A stretch of DNA of 64,000 nt from Mycobacterium montefiorense (GTDB lineage: Bacteria > Actinomycetota > Actinomycetes > Mycobacteriales > Mycobacteriaceae). The translations under genes and the position numbers were made by a program. Location: positions 858,362 through 922,361 of the forward strand of contig NZ_BFCH01000018.1 of assembly GCF_003112775.1 (NCBI RefSeq), written 5' to 3'. Under the pieces are notes generated by a model, which made no database searches, had not been told where the DNA came from, and worked only from the letters and a program-made list of their open reading frames with translations. Each line of letters starts with the position of its first letter. The first letter of the stretch is position 1. Below, piece after piece: positions 28,534 through 34,907 of this stretch.

Positions 28534-28950
28534 ATGTCCTGCCTGCAACTCGCCCTCAATGTCGACGACCTCGACGAGGCAATCAAGTTCTACTCCAAGC
28601 TGTTTGGCGCCCAGCCCGCGAAGGTCAAACCCGGGTACGCCAATTTCGCGATTGCCGAACCCCCACTCAAACTCGTACTGCTGGAAAACCCCGGGCACGG
28701 CGGCACCTTGAACCATCTCGGTGTGGAGGTCGAATCCAGCGAGCGGGTGCACCGCGAGATTAACCGGCTCGCAACGGAGGGCATGTTCACCGAAGAGGAG
28801 ATCGGGACCACCTGCTGCTTCGCCACCCAGGACAAGGTGTGGGTGACTGGACCCGGCGGTGAGAAGTGGGAGATTTACACCGTTGTTGCCGATTCCGACA
28901 CGTTCGGGCCTCAAAGCGAGCACCCGGACCAATCTTGCTGCACCACATAG
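28534..28950 (+). CDS. cadI: ArsI/CadI family glyoxalase-fold protein
   Basis: A 138-aa vicinal-oxygen-chelate protein, closely like M. tuberculosis CadI (cadmium-induced). The metal ligands known for ArsI-type C-As lyases appear as Q5, H61 and E113, and the substrate cysteine pair as C94-C95 (GTTCCFATQ); a further CC lies at the C-terminus (QSCCTT). ArsI cleaves the carbon-arsenic bond of trivalent organoarsenicals using Fe(II) and O2; CadI itself was named from Cd induction. GGAGAATCGAT precedes the ATG. No efflux pump or arsenate reductase follows, so this is a minimal ars unit. Confidence 0.9.
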   Translation: MSCLQLALNVDDLDEAIKFYSKLFGAQPAKVKPGYANFAIAEPPLKLVLLENPGHGGTLNHLGVEVESSERVHREINRLATEGMFTEEEIGTTCCFATQDKVWVTGPGGEKWEIYTVVADSDTFGPQSEHPDQSCCTT

Positions 28951-29172
28951 CCGCGTGAAAGCGGCGCAATCCGGGTCACACACCCTGAAGTCCCAGCAGC
29001 AATGCACCGAGTCTTAGTCAGCTCGAACAGGATTCGTCTCGGCGACATCGCGCGTTGTCAACGCCATCTCCGCTAACTAGGAATTTCCCATTGCACCCGG
29101 CCGTTTGCTGGAATCGAACCAGTATGCAGGGCGGGCTGGTGATGGGGATTCACCTAGGGGGTTGTTTCTTTG

Positions 29173-31209
29173 ATGCGGGCCATGAGCCGGCGGGTTGGCT
29201 GGCATCGCCGGCCACCGATGAGTAGCGCCACCCCCCGCCCGGGATCTCGGGTACGGACCGCGAATTGGCTAACGCACATGGCTCTTCCGATGGTCGCGTT
29301 GTGGCTGTTGCTTGACATACCCAAAGTCGACCTGGAATGGGACAACCGGGTGGCACATTTCGTGTTGGTCCTGTCGACGGCCATAGTCTGTGTGGTGCTG
29401 GGCGCGTTGATTGGCCGCGAAGCGCGGGCACGGGACGACGCCCGTCTCTGGTTGGTGTCCCTGGTATTTACAACGACCGCAGGATTTTTCGGGGTACACG
29501 CACTCTTCACGCCCGGGGTGCTGATGGATACCTCCGACGCGGAGTTCATGTTGCCGACGCGAATGGGGCTGGTGCTGGCCGGTGTGATCGCGCTGACCTC
29601 TTCGATTACCTTCACGCCGGCAAGAAATGCCTGCCTGTGGTCATTGCGCCGACGGTTGTCGGTGCTCGTTTGGGTCCTGATGGCGGTCTGCGCGGTGTTG
29701 ATCCTGTGCGGCATGCTGGACCGGCTGCCGAATCAGGCGCTGTTGGAAAGCATGGAGCAGGTCGGGGCGCTGGCCGGCGGCGTGCTGTTCGGGGCGGCGG
29801 CTCTTGCCTACTTTCCGATCTACCGGCGGCGCCCCGCAGTGGTCGCGATGTCGGTGCTCACCGCCTTCGTGCTGCTGGCGGAGGCCTCAGTGGCGTTGGC
29901 GCTCGGAATGAGCTGGCACGCCTCGTGGTGGCTGTGGCACCTGCTCATGACGATGGCCTTCTGCTTCATCGCCTACAGCGCGCGGGTCCAATTCCGCAAG
30001 GAGGGCACGGTCCGAGGAGTGTTCGATTCACTGGCCACCCAGCAGACCATCGCGGATCTGCGCCGCGATTACTCCGTGGCGCTCGAAGAGATGGTCGACG
30101 TGCTGCAGCGCCGCGAGCGAGGCGATCAGGTGGCGCCGGGCGCCGTTGCCGCACGGCTCGCCGACCGATTCGAACTGTCCGAGCAACAGGTCGCCGTGCT
30201 CAAGCGCGGCGCGGAGGCGCTCGGCACCGAGCGCGAACGCGTGCGCAAGCTGGGTGCGCTGATCGCTTTGGGCCAGGAGTCCAGCGTCATCCAGGACGAG
30301 GACGCGTTGCTCAGTCGGGTCATGGCGGCCATCGCAGACGCGTTTCCCGACGACCGATTTCGGCTGGGCATCCTGCGCGACGGCAAGCTCAGCTTTTCCG
30401 ACGGAGCAACCGAGGACGGTGCTCTCGAGCTGCCTTTGATGGTCAAGGGGCAGGTCGCCGGTGTAATCGAGGCGTATCGATCCGGCGTCTTCGCCGACGC
30501 CGACGTCGCGCTGCTGCGTTCCTTCGCTATGCAATCCTCGATCGCTTTGGAGAACGCCCGGCTTTACCACCACCTGGATGGCTTGTTCCGTAGCTACATG
30601 TCGCCCGCCGTCGCGACCGCACTGCTTGCCGACCCAGATCAGGCTGGGCTGGGTGGTGCCATTGCCGATGTGACGGTGTTGATGGCCGACTTGCATGGCT
30701 TCACCCCGTTCGCCGAAGCCACTTCCCCCGATCAGGTGGTCACCATGCTGAATACCTATTACGGCGCGGTCGTCCCGGTCATCCTTGACGCGGGCGGAAC
30801 CGTTCTGCAGTTCGTCGGCGACGCGGTGATGGCGATCTGGGGCGCTCCGGCGCGCCAGGCCGATCACGCGTTGCGGGCCGCCGGCGCCGCGCTTGCGCTG
30901 CACACCGTGGTGGAACAGGCGGCGTGCGGGCACGTGGACTGGCCGCGGTTTCGGGTCGGGATCAACACTGGGCCGGCGCTGGTGGGCAACATCGGTGCCG
31001 AACAGATGCGTAGCTTCACCGCGATCGGGGACACCATGAATCTGGCCGCGCGGCTACAGAACTTGGCCAAGCCCGGTCAGGTGGTTGTCGGCCCCAGCAC
31101 CTCCACCGCGCTCGGTACGACCGCGCGGGTCAGCAGGCACGGCTGGGTGAAGGTCAAGGGCAAGCGTGATCCGGTCCGGCTTTGTGTTTTGCACGAGTTG
31201 GCTTCATAG
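29173..31209 (+). CDS. Class III adenylate/guanylate cyclase with membrane domain and GAF domain
   Basis: A 678-aa protein: about eight TM helices (residues ~35-280), a helical linker, a GAF domain (~360-490) and a class III cyclase domain (~500-675). Cyclase residues: first metal Asp in LMADLHGFTPF, second in FVGDAVMAIWG, transition-state Asn and Arg in DTMNLAARL. The base-selecting Lys is replaced by Gln (QFVGD) and the second base-selecting residue is Thr (FTAIGDTMN), so this looks like a class IIIb domain with a Lys-to-Gln change. The N-terminal start is uncertain (ATG 29173, 29182 or 29218). It lies at the edge of the micro-lipoprotein island. Confidence 0.88.
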   Translation: MRAMSRRVGWHRRPPMSSATPRPGSRVRTANWLTHMALPMVALWLLLDIPKVDLEWDNRVAHFVLVLSTAIVCVVLGALIGREARARDDARLWLVSLVFTTTAGFFGVHALFTPGVLMDTSDAEFMLPTRMGLVLAGVIALTSSITFTPARNACLWSLRRRLSVLVWVLMAVCAVLILCGMLDRLPNQALLESMEQVGALAGGVLFGAAALAYFPIYRRRPAVVAMSVLTAFVLLAEASVALALGMSWHASWWLWHLLMTMAFCFIAYSARVQFRKEGTVRGVFDSLATQQTIADLRRDYSVALEEMVDVLQRRERGDQVAPGAVAARLADRFELSEQQVAVLKRGAEALGTERERVRKLGALIALGQESSVIQDEDALLSRVMAAIADAFPDDRFRLGILRDGKLSFSDGATEDGALELPLMVKGQVAGVIEAYRSGVFADADVALLRSFAMQSSIALENARLYHHLDGLFRSYMSPAVATALLADPDQAGLGGAIADVTVLMADLHGFTPFAEATSPDQVVTMLNTYYGAVVPVILDAGGTVLQFVGDAVMAIWGAPARQADHALRAAGAALALHTVVEQAACGHVDWPRFRVGINTGPALVGNIGAEQMRSFTAIGDTMNLAARLQNLAKPGQVVVGPSTSTALGTTARVSRHGWVKVKGKRDPVRLCVLHELAS

Positions 31210-31357
31210 CAATAGCGTTTCGTTTTTTGCGCTGCCTTTCGCGCACCGAACCGAATGCAGCCACGGCACGAAACTCGTTGACGTACTGGGAACCCCAGCT
31301 CCATTGGGGGTCGACGTGTCACCGGGGAGAATCATCCGCACAACGAAACACCCTTTG

Positions 31358-31373
31358 GTTAAGCAGACTTAAC
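31358..31373 (+). promoter_or_regulatory. Inverted repeat upstream of micro-lipoprotein A
   Basis: GTTAAG - CAGA - CTTAAC, perfect 6-bp arms, 90 bp before the ATG of gene A in an otherwise gene-free 250-bp stretch. A possible operator; no consensus recognised. Confidence 0.35.
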
Positions 31374-31462
31374 GGCGTACACTCAACGTTCTCGGGGTAC
31401 TCGGAGTTCACAAGTCCATATATCTGGCAACAGATCGTTCAAGACGAACGGGGGAAACTGCC

Positions 31463-31582
31463 ATGTCACGTCGTACGAGCAAGATCATTGTCGCCTTAAT
31501 GCTTTCCTTTACCGCTGTCACAGCGTCGGGGTGCACAGTCCCTCTCACCATCGATTGCTCCCCATTCACCTGCACGCCCTAA
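31463..31582 (+). CDS. Micro-lipoprotein A (39 aa), new small family
   Basis: A 39-codon frame not covered by usual gene size cut-offs. It begins MSRRTSKIIVALMLSF and continues TAVTASGC, a lipoprotein signal peptide with basic n-region, hydrophobic core and lipobox ending in Cys24; the mature part is 16 residues, with further Cys at 32 and 37 (IDCSPFTCTP). GGGGGAA lies about 7 nt before the ATG, preceded by GACGAACGG, a leader word shared with the four paralogs on the opposite strand (32.0-34.1 kb). No function is known. Conservation of start, core and lipobox across five diverged copies argues that the frame is translated. The 253 bp between the cyclase and this gene hold nothing else except a 6-bp inverted repeat. 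Confidence 0.7.
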   Translation: MSRRTSKIIVALMLSFTAVTASGCTVPLTIDCSPFTCTP

Positions 31583-32027
31583 TAGCGACTGGCCGGTTAT
31601 CTCGGTCGCAAGCAAGCTGATCGCGTCGCTCTGGGCGCACTCTCATCGGGCACGCCCGGAGCTACGATACATCCGAAAGCTGTTGTACCGCAACAATATA
31701 AATTTTCCTGGTCGCATAGACCTTTTTAGGTCGCAGACGTTGCCGGAAAGGCCGCGCGGGCGATCGCGCGGCGGAGTTCGCATCGCCAGCCGATGGCCTG
31801 CTGACCGGACCGTGACTACCTCGCAGGGAATGCGCCAAATCATCCATGCAGCACAATGGATTTCGGCGACTCGAAAGGTATGGCCCCCGCCCGCAGTGCA
31901 GCCGGTCCGTGATATGCGTCCCCGATCCAGACGCACCCGGTGGTCGGGCTATAGCGAGGAGATCCGCGATAATCCCTGCTCTCACAGGGATTATCGCGGA
32001 CTCACCCCACGTCTGGTGACTGCCTTC
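31583..32027. other. Intergenic, no gene supported
   Basis: 445 bp between micro-lipoprotein genes A and B. Open frames occur on both strands (for example minus 31643-31985) but lack a recognisable domain, ribosome-binding site or relatives. The only clear structure is the 16-bp hairpin at 31963-32000. Confidence 0.5.
31963..32000 (-). terminator. Perfect 16-bp hairpin downstream of micro-lipoprotein B
   Basis: TCCGCGATAATCCCTG - CTCTCA - CAGGGATTATCGCGGA. It begins 27 bp past the stop of gene B (minus strand) and is the strongest perfect stem in the island. Without a U-tract it may be a terminator or an RNA-stabilising element. Confidence 0.6.
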
Positions 32028-32153
32028 CTAAAGCGAAAAGGTCAAGCCTGAGGTGCCTGGGTCGAAGGTGAGCGGCAGCGTGCACCCCGATGCCGTAAGC
32101 GCGGTGAAGCCGAGGATCACGGCGACGGCGATCTTGCTACTAAGACGTGACAT
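32028..32153 (-). CDS. Micro-lipoprotein B (41 aa), new small family
   Basis: Begins MSRLSSKIAVAVILGF, continues TALTASGC (lipobox, Cys24), then an 18-residue mature part (TLPLTFDPGTSGLTFSL after the Cys). The leader GACGAACGGGGG ends 7 nt before the ATG, nearly identical to that of gene A, which is on the opposite strand about 570 bp away. A strong hairpin follows the stop. The region further upstream is unlike that of copies C, D and E, so A and B may be a separate subgroup. Confidence 0.72.
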   Translation of the reverse strand: MSRLSSKIAVAVILGFTALTASGCTLPLTFDPGTSGLTFSL

Positions 32154-32574
32154 GAAAAGCCCCCGTTCGTCTAAAGGACATTCTGTTGCCAGAGAGCCGT
32201 TCTGTTGCCCGAGACACACGTACAATACGATGCCAAAGTCCATGATCACGAGGGTTTTCGCGAAAACTCCCGAAAGTTTTTTCGACTTTCCATTCAACCA
32301 GTACGGTTCTGGCCGGTTCGTCATAGCCCCGGTATGTCACAACGTAAATTGTTGGCCCGCAGCGACTTTCGAATGCTGCAAAATCAAGATCAGTTGTCGC
32401 ACAAGGGGATGCGAATCGGACGCACGATAAATGAGGACAAATCTGACGCGCGGGGCGCCCCGTCTTGTGTCCGCGACTGCCGATTCCACGTCCGGTGCAC
32501 GGCCAATCAACCCGAGATGCTTGGCGGTATGCGGCGCGAGCGGTGACCCACCGGCGTCACGATGCGCATGTTGG
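32154..32574. other. Upstream region of gene B, no gene supported
   Basis: 421 bp. It contains a perfect 14-bp palindrome GTTTTCGCGAAAAC at 32254-32267 about 100 bp upstream of gene B, and a plus-strand open frame (32205-32546) whose only notable feature is an MLQNQDQL word repeated near 41.45 kb. No convincing gene. Confidence 0.45.
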
Positions 32575-32748
32575 CTAGGCCCAATGCGGGGGTACTTCGC
32601 TACCTGGGCAGTCGGTGTATTGGCAGCTGATGTCGCGCACCACCCTCCGGACCACATTGCCGTCGTCGTCGCGGATGTACTCGACTGTGGCCTCGGCTGG
32701 CCGGCGACAGTGGGGACAGACGTCCATTTCAGTTTCGAAACGCGGCAT
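32575..32748 (-). CDS. Small zinc-ribbon-like protein (57 aa)
   Basis: A 57-codon frame with a strong GGAGGATG ribosome-binding site 8 nt before the ATG at 32748. The protein starts MPRFETEMDVCPHCRRP, has an acidic/basic middle (EYIRDDDGNVVRRVVRD) and a second cysteine pair in ISCQYTDCPGSEVPPHW. CPHC plus C-x4-C is a typical zinc-ribbon layout, so zinc binding is likely. No partner is apparent; it lies among the micro-lipoprotein genes, in the same direction as B, C, D and E. Confidence 0.7.
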   Translation of the reverse strand: MPRFETEMDVCPHCRRPAEATVEYIRDDDGNVVRRVVRDISCQYTDCPGSEVPPHWA

Positions 32749-33113
32749 CAGGTCATCCTCCCCGTCACGATGTGATTGAGGCGTCGCAGAGGCACGCCCT
32801 GTTCATGATCCTGTATGTCCGGCAAGGAATGGCTCGGGATTCGCCGAACCGGCGACGTTCATCGGTGTATGGCTACACCTGAGACTAGAGCAGTGCATAG
32901 TGCGCCGCCGACCGCTCTCTCGCCAGCACGCGAAATCCGTCGATGCCCGGGCCGCGAAGTACTCGCTGGCCCGGGCGGACGACAAACAGCCCGCCGCATT
33001 GCAAGGGGCGTCGGTGAACTCCCACACTGTGGCGAACCAACATGATGCCTACCCGAGGGCATCAGGTCGTGGTCAGGGGCTCCGAAGGGGCAACCCACTC
33101 AACTGGCGGCTAC
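32749..33113. other. Intergenic, no gene supported
   Basis: 365 bp between the small zinc-ribbon gene and the hairpin after gene C. Open frames exist on both strands (32815-33045 plus, 32859-33098 minus) but they mirror each other, as expected from GC-rich chance frames, and show no domain. Nothing else seen. Confidence 0.4.
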
Positions 33114-33153
33114 GCCCGGGCGCCTGGCACACAGTGCGACAAGTCGCCCGGGC
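33114..33153 (-). terminator. 9-bp GC-rich stem abutting the stop of micro-lipoprotein C
   Basis: GCCCGGGCG - 22 nt - CGCCCGGGC. The right arm ends one base before the gene C stop codon. Possible terminator. Confidence 0.4.
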
Positions 33154-33261
33154 TTACATAGATACGGTGATGAGCGAGAAGACCGGCGTACATCCCGTCG
33201 CCGACAACGCGGTAACTCCGAGGATTACAGCGACGGTGATCTTGCTGGTGATGCCCGACAT
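33154..33261 (-). CDS. Micro-lipoprotein C (35 aa), tandem copy
   Basis: Begins MSGITSKITVAVILGV, continues TALSATGC (lipobox, Cys24), mature part TPVFSLITVSM after the Cys. The leader GGACGAATGGAGTGCGTT ends at the ATG and contains GGAG as ribosome-binding site. About 175 nt upstream is homologous to the leaders of copies D and E. C and E share the mature-part pattern C-(T/S)-P-x-x-S-L, so their short mature ends are also related. Confidence 0.72.
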   Translation of the reverse strand: MSGITSKITVAVILGVTALSATGCTPVFSLITVSM

Positions 33262-33436
33262 AACGCACTCCATTCGTCCCGATTGCGCCCGACTCAATTT
33301 GGAGCCAGGTCCATGGCGTCAGGAGGCACAAGAAAGACCGCTCCCGACTCCGAACAACAAATAGTCGGCATGAAGGCGCCCACCACCGCATTCAGACCCG
33401 ATTCGGTCGGTCCAGATACTAACCCGAGATCTGCTT
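33262..33436 (-). repeat. Conserved leader, copy C
   Basis: Same-strand repeat shared with 33696-33855 and 34140-34313. Best-kept blocks are GAATGGAGTGCG next to the ATG, GGAGTCGGGAGCGG, ACTATTTGTTGT and GAATCGGGTCTGAATGCGG. Includes a 25-codon upstream frame (33294-33371). Confidence 0.8.
33294..33371 (-). other. Possible upstream ORF in leader C (25 aa)
   Basis: Starts MPTICCSESGAVF. A GGTGGTGGGCG stretch lies just upstream of its ATG. The first nine residues follow M-(P/S)-x-I-C-(C/Y)-x-E-S in all three leaders. Translation is unproven; conservation may be of RNA rather than peptide. Confidence 0.35.
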
Positions 33437-33620
33437 CATATGCCAGTTTTACCGACAAATAATCTGGTCATGTTGATTTGCCAGGTGATACTCACGGCGG
33501 TGCGCATTACCCAAACATGGACGACGCCTGCTGCCCGCCGCGCGGCCGGACCGCGTTCGAAATACCATGCCAGACAGTCTGTTTGTCACAGATTCAGAAA
33601 ACTCACATCAGAAACATCGG
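33437..33620. other. Spacer between tandem copies C and D
   Basis: 184 bp, AT-richer. GAGTATCACCTGG near 33485-33500 (minus strand) matches GGGTATCATCTAG near 34325-34340 upstream of copy E, so the repeat extends weakly beyond the leader and may include the promoter. No gene. Confidence 0.4.
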
Positions 33621-33695
33621 CTAGCATCCTGACGCTGTCACTGCCGTCAGGCTGAGTATCAAAAAAACACTTAATTTGCTGATAATACGCAGCAT
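33621..33695 (-). CDS. Micro-lipoprotein D (24 aa), ends at the lipobox cysteine
   Basis: Begins MLRIISKLSVFLILSL and ends TAVTASGC, with the stop codon TAG directly after the Cys. If processed, the mature product would be a single lipidated cysteine. The leader GAACGAATGGAGTGTAA precedes the ATG, and the 160-nt upstream leader is homologous to C and E. Codon use is AT-rich (AAA TTA AGT GTT TTT TTG ATA), unlike the other copies. It may be a decayed copy truncated at TGC-TAG, or a peptide working only as its signal sequence. Confidence 0.6.
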   Translation of the reverse strand: MLRIISKLSVFLILSLTAVTASGC

Positions 33696-33855
33696 TTACA
33701 CTCCATTCGTTCAGTAATTACCCAGCTCAAGCCACACTGGGACGGGCGTCAGCAGGCGCAACGAATGGCCGATTATGACTCCGGACAACAAATAGGCGAC
33801 ATCAAGACGCCCACTGCTGCATTTACACGAATACCGCACAGAACCCGAGGCTCTC
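33696..33855 (-). repeat. Conserved leader, copy D
   Basis: The most diverged of the three leaders. CCTATTTGTTGTCCGGAGTC, ATGGAGTGTAA and a GCGTC-rich block still align with copies C and E. Contains a 9-codon upstream frame (33773-33802). Confidence 0.72.
33773..33802 (-). other. Possible upstream ORF in leader D (9 aa)
   Basis: MSPICCPES then TAA. Same start position and I-C-C core as the upstream frames in leaders C and E, but shortened by an early stop. Translation unproven. Confidence 0.3.
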
Positions 33856-34037
33856 GCGGCGGGAGTGAATCACTGTCACAGATACACCAGCGCCACCCGC
33901 CGCGCACATGGGCTCAGCCCGCTTTTCGAGCTTTCGCCAACCGTTGACGGCCCCAACCACCGGGCACGCCAACCAGCGAAGAAACGACGTCTCAGATCAG
34001 ACCCGAAGCGCCGAAATTTGCCCCACGCGTCAAGGCA
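33856..34037. other. Spacer between tandem copies D and E
   Basis: 182 bp with no supported gene and no further copy of the leader or lipobox. Confidence 0.4.
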
Positions 34038-34139
34038 TTAAAACGAGAAGAGCGACAGGATCGGCGAACATCCTGACGCCGTCACAGCGGTGAAGCCGAG
34101 GACCACAGCGACACTGAATTTGGTGGTTACGCGCGACAT
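34038..34139 (-). CDS. Micro-lipoprotein E (33 aa), tandem copy
   Basis: Begins MSRVTTKFSVAVVLGF, continues TAVTASGC (lipobox, Cys24), mature part SPILSLFSF after the Cys. Leader GGACGAACGGAGTGCGA runs up to the ATG and has GGAG as ribosome-binding site. The upstream ~170 nt match leader C closely. The N-terminal M-S-R, the K at position 7 and the T-A-x-T-A-S-G-C block are shared with A and B, which links the two subgroups. Confidence 0.73.
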   Translation of the reverse strand: MSRVTTKFSVAVVLGFTAVTASGCSPILSLFSF

Positions 34140-34313
34140 TCGCACTCCGTTCGTCCAGGTAGGCGCCCGGCTCAAGACAAGCCACGGGCGTGGCATCAGG
34201 AGGCACGAAAAATGGCCGCTCCCGACTCCAAATAACAAATAGCTGGCATGACTGCGCCCACCACCGCATTCAGACCCGATTCGGCCGGTGCAGATCATAA
34301 CCGAGATCTGCTG
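34140..34313 (-). repeat. Conserved leader, copy E
   Basis: Matches copy C over ~170 bp (shared CCGCATTCAGACCCGATTCG and CGAGATCTGCT on the plus strand). Includes a 17-codon upstream frame (34196-34249). Confidence 0.8.
34196..34249 (-). other. Possible upstream ORF in leader E (17 aa)
   Basis: MPAICYLESGAAIFRAS then TGA, with GGTGGTGGGCG just upstream. Same layout as in leaders C and D. Confidence 0.35.
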
Positions 34314-34382
34314 GACCACGCTAGATGATACCCACGGGTAACTACTGCCTTTAGTCGCAGCCGTAAGTGAACGAAATCGGTC

Positions 34383-34841
34383 CTAGATCAGACCCGTAGC
34401 ATCGAAAATCCATGATGTGTCGGCAGTTGCCAGCGCCTCGAAGTGGTTCGGGGGCGCGAAGCTGACCAGGCTGTTCATGTCCCAGTAGTCTTTCCAGACC
34501 GTGATCTTGCCGTCCACGACTTTATGTACCGTGACGAATCTGAGCACGCCTCGTTCACCCGAGGTGAAGGTCCAGGTTTCGGAGTGCTCGTACATCACAT
34601 CGGCGCCATTCGATAACAGCACACCGTCGTGGTTCTGGTAGCCCGCGAGCGGCTCGAGCCCCATCTTGAGTCGCTTCACGGTGTCTTCCGGACCACGCGC
34701 CGCCAACGCGGGCACCGGCATGTCGACGTAGAGGCAGTCTTCGGCGAGGAACGACTGGACTGCATCCCAGTCCCGGCGTGAAAGCGCCCGCCACAGCCCT
34801 AGTACGACATCCTCGACCGCGATCATAGAAACGTCTGTCAT
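34383..34841 (-). CDS. SnoaL-like / limonene-1,2-epoxide hydrolase-fold protein
   Basis: A 152-aa NTF2-like protein. The segment WRALSRRDWDAVQSFLAEDCLYVDMP and the later RGPEDTVKRLKMGLEPL fit the limonene-epoxide hydrolase (LEH) subgroup, whose Asp-Arg-Asp active site may be formed by residues here, though I cannot assign all three. LEH enzymes open epoxides; other family members cyclise polyketides or only bind ligands. The start may be 34841 or 34826; no clear SD. It is divergent from the hydrolase gene at 34908. Confidence 0.75.
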   Translation of the reverse strand: MTDVSMIAVEDVVLGLWRALSRRDWDAVQSFLAEDCLYVDMPVPALAARGPEDTVKRLKMGLEPLAGYQNHDGVLLSNGADVMYEHSETWTFTSGERGVLRFVTVHKVVDGKITVWKDYWDMNSLVSFAPPNHFEALATADTSWIFDATGLI

Positions 34842-34907
34842 AGCGGCAAATAAACTCGATCGCTGCACGGGTGTCAACCGCCGCGGCGCAGGCGGATACT
34901 CGCCAAG

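Noticed and set aside
29107..29123. tRNA T-arm-like sequence (GGTTCGATTCC on the minus strand)
   Set aside because: No matching acceptor, D or anticodon arm at the needed distances; not a tRNA or a clear integration remnant.
31643..31985. Minus-strand frames of 97 and 107 codons between micro-lipoproteins A and B
   Set aside because: Two overlapping frames with no domain, SD or homologous counterpart; one runs through the hairpin at 31963-32000.
32900..33364. 154-codon plus-strand frame antisense to micro-lipoprotein C
   Set aside because: It runs through the leader repeat and the stem, and no such frame is kept opposite copies D and E.
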